From NCBI GenBank assembly GCA_964569055.1, contig CAZMSZ010000076.1, forward strand, positions 1-24,230: 24,230 nucleotides of DNA, read 5' to 3'. The DNA is from JAWLGW01 sp964569055 (GTDB taxonomy: Bacteria > Planctomycetota > J058). Below, one piece after another: positions 1-7,192 of this stretch (position 1 is its first letter; every line of letters begins with the position of its first letter). The position numbers and the translations under genes are program-made. Below the pieces are notes generated by a model, which searched no databases, was not told the DNA's origin, and saw nothing but the letters and a program-made list of their open reading frames with translations.

Positions 1-2
1 TC

Positions 3-146
3 GCCGCCGCCGCCCAGGCCGGCGGCGGCCGCCCCGTGGCCGAGGACGTGCAGGTCGCCGCGATCGAGGGCGCCCGCCGCGCGGTGGAGGACGCGATCCG
101 CGCCGAGCTGGTCCCGTGGCTGCTCGGAGTCGAGGGCGTCCGCTGA
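3..146 (+). CDS. 3' end of an unidentified protein (partial)
   Basis: The frame is open from the left edge to a TGA at 144-146, giving 47 C-terminal residues. Almost every codon ends in G or C, as in the confident genes of this window, so it is probably a true gene end. The visible part starts Ala/Gly-rich and continues as an amphipathic helix containing AIEGARRAVEDAIRAEL, ending in WLLGVEGVR. No family can be named from so little. It reads toward the lower-GC cassette on the opposite strand; the two gene ends are 53 bp apart, and high-GC sequence stops soon after this gene. Confidence 0.55.
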   Translation, partial: AAAAQAGGGRPVAEDVQVAAIEGARRAVEDAIRAELVPWLLGVEGVR

Positions 147-199
147 CGACGGTCGCGGGTGCCCCGACCGACAGACGTGAAGCTCCCGCTCCCTGGAAC

Positions 200-838
200 C
201 TACGTGCCGCTCATGTCGTAATCAGTCAGATACAGAACTCGGTCGAGATCCCGAAAGTCGCCTACGTCCTCGGTCAAGACAATGAGGTCATGGTCGATGG
301 CCGTCTGAGCTGTGTAGATATCCGCCCAGCCTCGATCACGCGTGGCCCATGGTTCCACGAATCTGGTAAGCAGCTTCAGCACACGGTCGGCGTCGGCTCT
401 CTCGTTCCAGATGTGGTGATTGGCTTCCTCTATGTCCTCGATCGCCATGAGCGCCTCGACGCTACGGTGCTGCCAGACCGCGTCGAATGCGTGGCCGCGT
501 TCGGCATACAGGCTCAATACGGCCGGGTGAGTCGGGTGCGGGCAGCGGATGCTTTGCACCGTCGTGAGGAGGGCGCGAAGTACCGCCTGAGCAATAGCCA
601 CCTCGGGTCCCTTCTCGCCCATGCACTCGACGACGTTGACGATCGAGGTGAACCTTCGGTCTCGGCTGATGCGAGCCTTGATTCCCTCGAACTTGCGGGC
701 TGCCTGCTTGTAGCGCACCCCGAAGTGGCCGAGGATCTGGCGCTCCTTCGCTGTGAGGAAGTGCGGCAGCACGTTGGTATCGAGCAGAATGCCACGCCTA
801 CTCCGGACTGCTTGCTTCAGCGTGACTGGCGTACCCAC
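200..838 (-). CDS. PIN-domain nuclease, possible toxin
   Basis: The protein is 212 residues from a GTG start at 838. It has the acidic residues expected of a PIN-fold Mg2+-dependent ribonuclease: D20 in GILLDTNVL, E71 in SIVNVVE, D173 in GWADIYTAQTAI, and D191/D194 in VLTEDVGDF. PIN proteins typically cleave RNA and are the usual toxins of VapBC-type modules, but VapC proteins are about 130-150 residues. This one has a longer central helical section (about 75-165), so it is not a plain VapC. It begins 13 bp after the stop of the 340-residue gene on the same strand, with no clear ribosome binding site, so translation is probably coupled to that gene. G+C is visibly low: 34 of 60 bases in 241-300. 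The PIN assignment is from motifs; the toxin role is inference. Confidence 0.75.
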   Translation of the reverse strand: MGTPVTLKQAVRSRRGILLDTNVLPHFLTAKERQILGHFGVRYKQAARKFEGIKARISRDRRFTSIVNVVECMGEKGPEVAIAQAVLRALLTTVQSIRCPHPTHPAVLSLYAERGHAFDAVWQHRSVEALMAIEDIEEANHHIWNERADADRVLKLLTRFVEPWATRDRGWADIYTAQTAIDHDLIVLTEDVGDFRDLDRVLYLTDYDMSGT

Positions 839-851
839 TCGTCGCGACTCG

Positions 852-1874
852 TCAGAAGCGTTCTGGGTACCAACCGACCGCCTTGGGCGTCACGACGACT
901 CCGCTCGAGCGAGACACCCGGTCCACCAGATCGTCCACCTCGGCTCTGAGCCGACGCGCGATCTCGAGGAGCTGGCTTCCAGCCCCTCTCACTGAGCGAA
1001 GTCGAGACTCCTCGACTGCGGCTCTGAGCTTCTCTCCGTTCTCGTTCCAAAAGAGCTCCATCGTGCTCGAGCCCGGTGAGACCTCCTCGACGCCGTTGAG
1101 GACGTACTGAGCCGCCAGCGCTGGCATGCGCTCCTTCGGGAAGGCCCCCCAGGGCTTGTCACCGGCATGCCGCTCGAGGTGAGCCTCGAGGAGGGTTCGC
1201 AACGCTTCCTGAAAGTGCCCATCCTGAACCAGAGCGACGTTGGCGTCGCGCAAGCTCGCGAGCAGGTTCGCGAGCGTTCGGTCGTACTCCGCCACGAGGC
1301 TCCGGAACGTACCCGTGATGAACGATCGACTCCTCATGATCGGGGCAGCCACGTTCGACAGCGGCACGAGCAGCTCGCTCTGTTCCAAGTGAAAGCGCCA
1401 AGCCCACTGGCCCGCCTCTAGCCGTTCGATCGCGAGGGCCACGCGATCACGAATTGGCAGCAGTGCGTCTTGGATCCATGCCCTAGCCGCTTCCGGCGTC
1501 GGTAGTTCCATGAGACTTACGAAGTTTGCCCGTGCGGTCTCCTTCTCGCGAATGAGGCGCATGAGCTCGGCTTGCTCCGCGTTCGTGAGCCCACCCTGAC
1601 GGTCTGCGACGCGCTTATGGAGGTCGTGCCATGCTTCGAACGAGCGCAGGAACTCATCGAGCGCGCGACCCAACTCCGGTGCGACGACCCGGATCGAATC
1701 GGGGATCTCGTTCGGCGCCATGAGATCAGAATCCAAGCCCGCGACATGGGCGGCACGCAGCAGCGCCTGCTGCCGAACGAGCTGGGCGTCGTAGTCGGAT
1801 ACCAGGAGGGACCCCGAGGGTGGCTCGCCTCTCCCTTCCCTCGCCCCGCGCCTGCCGCTCTTCTTCCTCGCCAT
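852..1874 (-). CDS. Unrecognised 340-residue helical protein, first gene of PIN cassette
   Basis: The ORF starts at ATG 1874, preceded by AGAGG with five bases between. The N-terminus is very basic (MARKKSGRRGAREGRG), which could contact nucleic acid. The rest looks almost wholly alpha-helical and charged. Helix with coiled-coil character runs around residues 75-125 and again near the C-terminus (EIARRLRAEVDDLVDRV). No signal peptide or membrane segment is seen. I do not recognise the family. Its stop lies 13 bp before the PIN gene, and both share lower GC and more varied third positions than the neighbours. By position it could be the antitoxin or a specificity partner of the PIN protein, but at 340 residues it is far larger than VapB-type antitoxins and shows no obvious ribbon-helix-helix, AbrB or HTH motif. 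Confidence 0.7.
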   Translation of the reverse strand: MARKKSGRRGAREGRGEPPSGSLLVSDYDAQLVRQQALLRAAHVAGLDSDLMAPNEIPDSIRVVAPELGRALDEFLRSFEAWHDLHKRVADRQGGLTNAEQAELMRLIREKETARANFVSLMELPTPEAARAWIQDALLPIRDRVALAIERLEAGQWAWRFHLEQSELLVPLSNVAAPIMRSRSFITGTFRSLVAEYDRTLANLLASLRDANVALVQDGHFQEALRTLLEAHLERHAGDKPWGAFPKERMPALAAQYVLNGVEEVSPGSSTMELFWNENGEKLRAAVEESRLRSVRGAGSQLLEIARRLRAEVDDLVDRVSRSSGVVVTPKAVGWYPERF

Positions 1875-1976
1875 GGCGACCTCTCGAACTCTGTTGTAAC
1901 AGCCGACGCGTGTCGTGCCTCCGGCCGCAAGCTGCCCTGAGTCGCGGGACCGACGCCCGATCGCGATCTCTCGCCC

Positions 1977-3371
1977 TTACAGCGCCGTCTTCAAGTGGAA
2001 CGACTTGGGCCGCGTGAGCTGCTCGTAGCCCACCCGCGAGAGGGTGCAGCCGCGGCCCGAGTCGCGCACGCCGGTCCAGGCCAGGGCCGGGTCGAGGTAG
2101 TCGCAGCGGTTCATGAACCAGGTCCCCGTCTCGACCTCGGCGCCGATCGCGAGGGCCGCGCGCTCGTCCTGGGTGAACACCGCCGCGGTCAGGCCGTAGC
2201 GGCTGTCGTTCATGAGGCGGACCGCCTCCTCGTCGCTCGAGACCTTCATGATTCCGACCACCGGGCCGAACGTCTCCTCGCTCATGACGTCCATGGTGTG
2301 GTCGACGTCCACGAGGACCTGCGGCGCGAGGTAGCAGGTGCCGGGCTCGGCGCGCGGGAACTCGCGCGGGTCGATCAGGGCGCGCGCGCCCGCGCGCACG
2401 GCCGCCTCGACCTGCGCCTGGATCGTGCGCGCGGCCGAGGCGCGGACCACGGGGCCGAGGGTGGTCTTCGGGTCGGTCGGGTCGCCCAGCACGTACTGGC
2501 GGGTCAGGGCCACGAACCGCTCGACGAACGGCGCGTACACCTCGGCGTGCACGTAGATCCGCTCGATCCCGCAGCACGACTGGCCGGCGTTGTAGAACGC
2601 GCCGTCCACCAGGGTCGCGACCGCGTGCTCGAGGGCGGCGTCGGGGCGCACGTAGGCCGGGTCCTTGCCGCCGAGCTCGAGGCCCGCCGCCACGAACCGC
2701 TCGGCCAGGGCGCGCTGCACGGCGCGCCCGCCCTCGACCGACCCGGTGAAGGCCACCGTGGCGATCTCCTCGCTCCGGATCAGGCCCGCCACCGCGTCGT
2801 GGTCGAGGTGCACGTGCTGCAGCAGGCCCTCGGGCAGCCCCGCCGCGGCGGCCGCCGCGCTGTAGGCCTCGGCCGCCAGCGGGGTCTGGGTGGAGTGCTT
2901 GAGCAGGACCGCGTTGCCGGCCAGGAGCGCCGGGACCACCGAGTTGACCGAGGTCAGGAACGGGTAGTTCCAGGGCGCGATCACCAGCGCCACCCCGAGC
3001 GGCTCGCGGCGAATGAAGCGGGTGAAGCCGGCCTTCTCGCCCACCGCGATGTCGGCGAGCGCCTCGGGCGCGACCTCGATCATGTAGCGCGCGCGCTCCT
3101 CGAACCCGCGCAGCTCGCCGGGCGCGTCCTTGATCGGGCGGCCCATTTGCCAGGTCAGCTCGATCGCGAGCCGCTCCCTCTCGGCCACGACCGCCTCGAC
3201 CAGCCGCGAGACCAGCCGGGCCCGCTCCCCGAGCGGGGTCCGCCGCCACTCGGCCTGCGCGGCCCGCGCGCGCCTCGCGGCCGCGAGCCCTTCGGCCAGG
3301 GTGGCGAACGGGCGCTCCACGTAGACCCGCCCGTCGATTGGCGAGATCGTCTGGAAGACGTTGCTGCTCAC
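1977..3371 (-). CDS. Aldehyde dehydrogenase family protein
   Basis: A 464-residue NAD(P)-dependent aldehyde dehydrogenase, full length for the superfamily. Seen in order: the cofactor-binding segment APWNYPF, the FTGSVEGG turn, the general base E232 in LELGGK, and the catalytic cysteine C266 in GQSCCG. ETFGPVVGIMK follows near the C-terminus. Such enzymes oxidise an aldehyde to the acid in the cytoplasm; the sequence does not reveal the substrate. The start is GTG at 3371 and the first residues (SSNVFQTISPIDGRVY) match the usual N-terminal beta strand. It is divergent from the HIT gene, with 85 bp between the two starts. The lower-GC PIN cassette lies 102 bp downstream on the same strand, so read-through is possible. 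Confidence 0.95.
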   Translation of the reverse strand: MSSNVFQTISPIDGRVYVERPFATLAEGLAAARRARAAQAEWRRTPLGERARLVSRLVEAVVAERERLAIELTWQMGRPIKDAPGELRGFEERARYMIEVAPEALADIAVGEKAGFTRFIRREPLGVALVIAPWNYPFLTSVNSVVPALLAGNAVLLKHSTQTPLAAEAYSAAAAAAGLPEGLLQHVHLDHDAVAGLIRSEEIATVAFTGSVEGGRAVQRALAERFVAAGLELGGKDPAYVRPDAALEHAVATLVDGAFYNAGQSCCGIERIYVHAEVYAPFVERFVALTRQYVLGDPTDPKTTLGPVVRASAARTIQAQVEAAVRAGARALIDPREFPRAEPGTCYLAPQVLVDVDHTMDVMSEETFGPVVGIMKVSSDEEAVRLMNDSRYGLTAAVFTQDERAALAIGAEVETGTWFMNRCDYLDPALAWTGVRDSGRGCTLSRVGYEQLTRPKSFHLKTAL

Positions 3372-3446
3372 GCGCTCTGCTCCCGCGCGCCCGCGGGGCG
3401 CGCCGCGCGAGAAGCTACCACCCGCGCGCCGGGCTATGCTCCGCGC

Positions 3447-3451
3447 GGAGG
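3447..3451 (+). promoter_or_regulatory. Ribosome binding site that sets the HIT start
   Basis: GGAGG lies six bases before the GTG at 3457. The longer reading frame, open from 3361, has ATG at 3436 but no comparable site and would add a basic, low-complexity N-terminus not expected in HIT proteins. Confidence 0.6.
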
Positions 3452-3456
3452 CGCGC

Positions 3457-3870
3457 GTGACCGCTCCCTGTCCCCTGTGCGAACCCGCTCCCGAGCGCGT
3501 CCTGTGGCAGGACGCCGAGGCCCGCGTGATCCTGGCCGACGAGCCGGGCTACCCCGGGTTCTGCCGCGTGATCTGGCGCGACCACGTGCGCGAGATGACC
3601 GACCTGCCCCCGCCCGCGCGGGCGCGGCTCCTGGCGCTGGTGCTGGCGGTCGAGGCGGCGCTGCGGGCGGTGCTCGCGCCCGACAAGGTCAACCTGGCCT
3701 CGCTCGGGAACGTGGTCCCGCACCTGCACTGGCACGTGATCCCGCGCTTCGAGGGCGATCCGAGCTGGCCCGGCGCGGTGTGGGCGCCGCGGGCGCGCGA
3801 GGGGGCCGCGCGCGTGGTCGACGTGGAGGCGCTCACCGAGGCGATCGCCTCGGCCATGGCGGCCCCTTAG
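3457..3870 (+). CDS. HIT family nucleotide hydrolase
   Basis: A 137-residue protein of the histidine triad superfamily. The triad is HLHWH at residues 89-93, inside NVVPHLHWHVIPRF. The N-terminal CPLC (C5, C8) is a common zinc-site half in this family, and YPGFCRVIWRDHVREMTDL is typical of the bacterial HIT subgroup. Members hydrolyse or transfer nucleotides from dinucleoside polyphosphates or nucleoside phosphoramidates in the cytoplasm; the exact substrate is not predictable here. The chosen GTG start gives normal family length. The gene is divergent from the aldehyde dehydrogenase, and its last four bases overlap the end of the convergent downstream gene. Confidence 0.93.
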   Translation: MTAPCPLCEPAPERVLWQDAEARVILADEPGYPGFCRVIWRDHVREMTDLPPPARARLLALVLAVEAALRAVLAPDKVNLASLGNVVPHLHWHVIPRFEGDPSWPGAVWAPRAREGAARVVDVEALTEAIASAMAAP

Positions 3871-4376
3871 GCCGGGGTCGCCTCGAGGCCGGCGAACAGC
3901 GCGTCGACGTCGAGCACCTGCTCGGTGCAGGGGAGCTCGAGGTAGGCGAAGTAGACGAGCGGCGCGATCGGCTCGAGCTCGCGCTCGTCCTCCTTGAGCT
4001 TCTCGTTCAGCTTCTCGAGCGAGGCCTTGACCTTGTCGGCCTCCAGCTCGTTCACCCAGTCGAAGTCCTCCACGATCCCGCTGGAGTGCTGGACCTCCCA
4101 GGCGTCGAGCAGGTGCACGATCATGTCGGCGCGCCGCGCCAGCCAGCCCTGCAGGAACGTGCGCTGGGCGTCGAGGTCCTCGCTCTTGCGCAGCTTGTCG
4201 AGGAGGGCCCGGGCCTCCTTCTGCATGCGCACGGCGCGCTTGAGGTTGCCCGCGCTGACCTTGACCTTGGCGCCGTGCCGCCGCACGAGGTCCTTGCGGT
4301 CGGGGCCCGGCAGGGCCTCGAGGATCTCGACCGCGAACGGGTCGGGGAGCCGCTCCAGGAACGTCGCCAGCTTCAT
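3867..4376 (-). CDS. Hypothetical helical cytoplasmic protein
   Basis: The preferred start is ATG at 4376, giving 169 residues from MKLATFLERLPDPFAVEIL. GGAGGT lies ten bases upstream. The frame stays open to 4505, but the extra part is low-complexity (GQGQGQGG) and overlaps a plausible -10 box, so it is probably untranslated. The protein is charged and helical with coiled-coil character at about 115-145 (LEADKVKASLEKLNEKLKED), and has no signal peptide or membrane segment. It ends in a short acidic/hydrophobic tail. I do not recognise the family. Its stop overlaps the HIT stop by four bases on the opposite strand, leaving no room for a separate terminator. Confidence 0.75.
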   Translation of the reverse strand: MKLATFLERLPDPFAVEILEALPGPDRKDLVRRHGAKVKVSAGNLKRAVRMQKEARALLDKLRKSEDLDAQRTFLQGWLARRADMIVHLLDAWEVQHSSGIVEDFDWVNELEADKVKASLEKLNEKLKEDERELEPIAPLVYFAYLELPCTEQVLDVDALFAGLEATPA

Positions 4377-4407
4377 GTCTCCGGCTACCTCCGGCAAAGG
4401 GGCGCGG

Positions 4408-4413
4408 ATCATA
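4408..4413 (-). promoter_or_regulatory. Possible -10 box upstream of the 3867-4376 gene
   Basis: Read on the minus strand this is TATGAT, a five-of-six match to the sigma-70 -10 consensus in an AT-poor region, 31 bp before the chosen ATG. No convincing -35 box is visible at the right distance, so this is only suggestive. Confidence 0.25.
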
Positions 4414-4587
4414 GCACCGGGCGGGGGTTGCGCCAGTTCGCCGGCCCGCTCGAGCGGCTGTCGTCTCGAGCGAGCGCCTCCTTGCCCTTGCCCTTGCCCG
4501 AGCACTCGCCGAGGCGCTGAAGCCGCACGCGACAGCGTCCCGAGTCGGTTTGCCCTCCCGGGCGCGCATCGCTACCCTCCGGAGGTG

Positions 4588-5844
4588 ATGGCCACGCCCT
4601 CCCTCCTCCCCCGCCTGACGCTCGCGCTCCTGCTCGCGCTGGCCGGCGCGCTCGCGCAGGGCTGCGGCGGCGGCGTCTCGGCCCAGGGGGTCGGCCCGCC
4701 GCCCCTCGGCGGGCCGCTGGCGCGCGACGTGGACGAGGTCCACGCAGCGCTCGTGGCTTACTACCTCGAGCCGGCCCGCGTGCCGGCCGATCCCGCCGGG
4801 TTCGACTCGGTCGAGGAGCTGCTCGACGCGCTCGGCGACCCGTTCACGTTCGAGCTGACCCCCGCGCAGGTGGCGGCGTCCGACCAGGGCGCCGAGGAGA
4901 GCAAGGGCTTCACCGTGGCGCGCCTGGGGTCCCTGATCTACGTGGCCACGGTCGACCCCGGCGGGCCCGCCTGGGCGACGGGGCTGCGCCGCAACGACGT
5001 GATCACCGAGGCCGACGGGCTCACCGTCGACGGCTCCACCACCGACGAGGAGCTCGTCGGCGCCCTCGTGGCCGACCCGCTCGAGCTCGACGTGACCCGG
5101 GCCGGGGTGCCGTTCGCGTTCACGATCGCGGCCGCGAGCTTCACCACGGTCACCGTCGAGGAGCAGGCGATCGACGCCGACACGCACTACGTGCGGGTCG
5201 ACGCCTTCCCCCAGGCGAGCGTCGACCCGAGCGGCCCGCCCGGCGAGCTGCGCTCTGTCCTGCAGGCGCACCCCACCAAGACGCGCTGGGTGCTCGACCT
5301 GCGCTGGAACCCGGGCGGGAGCATCGGCCGCGCGGCGCAGCTCGTCGACCTGTTCGTGAGCGCGGGCGAGCTGGTCTCGATCGTCGACCGCGACGGCGGC
5401 GGCCTGCAGGTCGTCGCCGGGGCGGGCGACGCGGGCGAGGGGCGCGAGGTGGTGGTGCTCGTCAACGGCGGCAGCGCCAGCTCGGCCGAGATCGTGGCCG
5501 CCGCCCTCCGGGCGCACCTCGGCGCGCCGCTCGTGGGCGAGACCACGTTCGGCAAGGGCGTGGCCCAGACCCCGTTCGACTACGTGGGCGGCGGGCGCCT
5601 CAACATGGTCACCCACCGCGTGCTCGGCCCGAGCGGCGTGACCTGGCACGTGAGCGGGATCGCGCCCACGGTGACGGCCTCCCTCGACCCGGCCCTGCTC
5701 CTCGCCGGCGAGGACAGCCAGCTGACCGCCGCGCTCGGGGCCTTCACCGGCACGGCCACCGCGGCCCTCCCCGCCCACGCGGCGGCGGGCGCCGAGCCGC
5801 AGGGGACGGTCGTCCCCGCCGAGCGCCTGCTCCGGTTCGAGTGA
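4588..5844 (+). CDS. Exported S41 family C-terminal processing protease with PDZ domain
   Basis: The 418-residue protein starts at ATG 4588, directly after GGAGGTG. An N-terminal export signal (about 1-27, LTLALLLALAGALAQGC) ends at a cysteine, but the preceding AQG is a poor lipobox, so Sec export or lipidation are both possible. A PDZ domain (about 110-170) contains DPGGPAWATGLRRNDVI. The S41 domain carries VLDLRWNPGG, the probable nucleophile S298 in GGSASSAEI, and the base K323 in TFGKGV, so the Ser-Lys dyad looks intact. These proteases cleave proteins near the C-terminus outside the cytoplasm. The protein is shorter than many CtpA-type enzymes. The upstream in-frame extension has shadow composition and was rejected. 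Confidence 0.9.
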   Translation: MATPSLLPRLTLALLLALAGALAQGCGGGVSAQGVGPPPLGGPLARDVDEVHAALVAYYLEPARVPADPAGFDSVEELLDALGDPFTFELTPAQVAASDQGAEESKGFTVARLGSLIYVATVDPGGPAWATGLRRNDVITEADGLTVDGSTTDEELVGALVADPLELDVTRAGVPFAFTIAAASFTTVTVEEQAIDADTHYVRVDAFPQASVDPSGPPGELRSVLQAHPTKTRWVLDLRWNPGGSIGRAAQLVDLFVSAGELVSIVDRDGGGLQVVAGAGDAGEGREVVVLVNGGSASSAEIVAAALRAHLGAPLVGETTFGKGVAQTPFDYVGGGRLNMVTHRVLGPSGVTWHVSGIAPTVTASLDPALLLAGEDSQLTAALGAFTGTATAALPAHAAAGAEPQGTVVPAERLLRFE

Positions 5845-5890
5845 CCGAGTCGGTCAACAGTGTTCTGTGCGCCGCGATTCCTGCGGCCAA

Positions 5891-5962
5891 TACCCCCGGC
5901 AGGACTCGAACCTGCAACCGTCGGTTTAGAAGACCGAAGCTCCACCGTTGAGCTACGGGGGC
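5891..5962 (-). tRNA. tRNA-Arg (anticodon UCU)
   Basis: On the minus strand the 72-nt cloverleaf folds fully. The acceptor is GCCCCCG with CGGGGGT (G-U at the first pair). The D arm is GCTC/GAGC. The anticodon arm is TCGGT/ACCGA with loop CTTCTAA, giving anticodon TCT, and the T arm is GCAGG/CCTGC with loop TTCGAGT. The discriminator base is A and CCA is not encoded. It reads AGA and, by wobble, AGG codons, which are rare in this GC-rich window. It lies alone, convergent with the S41 protease gene. Confidence 0.96.
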
Positions 5963-6089
5963 GTGTAACGGCACCGTGATGATAGCGAAACGCGCCGGCG
6001 GGTGTCGTCCGACGCCTCAGCTCACGCGACCGATCGGCAGACAGAGGGTCTGCGGATCGACCGGCCGCTGACCGGGTACCCTTTCGGTC

Positions 6090-7136
6090 ATGACGCCCCT
6101 CGAGCTCTCTGCGCGCGAGACCGGCCCCAGCAGTTGCCCGCTCTGTCGCGAGCCGCTGGGTGAGGGCGCCAGCCAGTGTCCCGGCTGCGAGGTCGGCTAC
6201 CACCGCGACTGCCTGCTCGAGCTCGGCGGCTGCGCCACGCTGGGCTGCGAACGACGCGGTCAGCCGCCGGTCGAGGAGACCCCGCCGGACCGCGCGACGC
6301 TGGCGGCGCGCCGGGCCGAGGTCCAGCGGCGGCTGGAGGCGCGCCGGCAGGCCGAGGCGCTGCCCGCGGTCGAGCCGACCCGCCCGCGCTGGCGCCCCGG
6401 CCGCTGGCTGACCGGGCTCGCGATCGTCGTCGGCTCGCCGCTCCTCACGTTCCTGCTCGTCTATCCCCTGGCGCGCAGCCTGATGACCATGCTCGCGATC
6501 ATGGTCGTCCTGCCGCTCACCTGGTGGATCGGGCACCGCGTGAGCGGCGGCAAGGAGCTCGGGGTGGCGGTCGGGATCGCCCTGTTCACCGGCTTCTTCA
6601 TGGCGGGCGGCGCCAAGGCCACCTACCACTACTGGTTCGGCAGGACCGTGTCGGTCTCGATCGCCGAGGCGCCTCGGCACCCCGAGGCCGACACGCTCGA
6701 GTTCGAGGACGGCGAGGTCCGCGCCGACCTCCACTACGCGCGAGTCTGGACGACCACCAGCAAGGATCGGAAGACCGGAACCACCAGCACCACCACGCAC
6801 TACCGCACGGTGGCGCCGATCGTCCCGCCCGGCTGGACGCCCGAGCAACCGGTCCCGGCCTGGGCCGTGACCCGCTCCCATGGCGCGCCGCCCGAGCGCT
6901 GGATCGGGGCGCGGGTGGGTCTGCGGGCCGACCCCGGCGACGAGGAGAGCTTCCGCGAGGCGATCGCCAGCGCGGAGTGGCGGCACGGCCTGCGCACTGC
7001 TCCCGGCGCGCCCATGCTCGAGGCGTTCACTCCCGAGCTGATCTCGCGCTACCGCTGGGCGTTTTGGATCGTGCTCCTGGTCGGAGCGGCGCTGTGGTCG
7101 GGCTACTGCGCATACGCCGCCTTGCGAGGCCGCTGA
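6090..7136 (+). CDS. Membrane protein with N-terminal RING-like C4HC3 zinc domain
   Basis: A 348-residue protein. Residues 16-53 hold eight candidate zinc ligands: C16, C19, C30, C33, H38, C41, C48 and C53. This C4HC3 order fits a cross-brace RING-variant/PHD-like fold, a class known in bacteria as prokaryotic RING fingers. A charged helix (about 68-90) follows, then three membrane segments (about 107-126, 131-148, 157-178). A roughly 140-residue soluble domain of unknown family contains a Thr-rich loop (near TGTTSTTTHYRT), and a last membrane helix spans about 322-344. Whether it has E3-like, scaffold or only structural activity cannot be told; no ubiquitin-like, E1 or E2 gene is in the window. 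No clear ribosome binding site precedes the ATG. The tRNA-Arg lies upstream on the other strand. Confidence 0.8.
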   Translation: MTPLELSARETGPSSCPLCREPLGEGASQCPGCEVGYHRDCLLELGGCATLGCERRGQPPVEETPPDRATLAARRAEVQRRLEARRQAEALPAVEPTRPRWRPGRWLTGLAIVVGSPLLTFLLVYPLARSLMTMLAIMVVLPLTWWIGHRVSGGKELGVAVGIALFTGFFMAGGAKATYHYWFGRTVSVSIAEAPRHPEADTLEFEDGEVRADLHYARVWTTTSKDRKTGTTSTTTHYRTVAPIVPPGWTPEQPVPAWAVTRSHGAPPERWIGARVGLRADPGDEESFREAIASAEWRHGLRTAPGAPMLEAFTPELISRYRWAFWIVLLVGAALWSGYCAYAALRGR

Positions 7137-7192
7137 CGGCGCGGCAAAGGCCCGACTTGCGGAGCGCGCGCCGCGCGCCAACACTGGGTCTC

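Noticed and set aside
852..1874. Possible HEPN RNase motif in the PIN partner (R-x5-H in RSFEAWH or RTLLEAH)
   Set aside because: Such spacings arise easily by chance in helical Arg/His-containing protein, and there is no supporting context motif around them.
4481..4499. Three tandem CTTGCC units
   Set aside because: Too short to be more than local slippage in untranslated sequence.
1995..4520. A very long plus-strand frame antisense to the aldehyde dehydrogenase
   Set aside because: It is the shadow of a GC-rich gene. It runs through the dehydrogenase on the opposite strand and the HIT gene in another frame, and its product is Arg/Gly/Ala/His-rich with no domain.
3415..5778. Long minus-strand frame across the S41 protease and neighbours
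   Set aside because: Low-complexity Arg/Gly/Ala product overlapping three well-supported genes; typical of stop-poor GC-rich DNA.
5857..5887. Short palindromes between the S41 stop and the tRNA
   Set aside because: Stems of four and five pairs with no T-run on either strand; not enough for a terminator or operator call.
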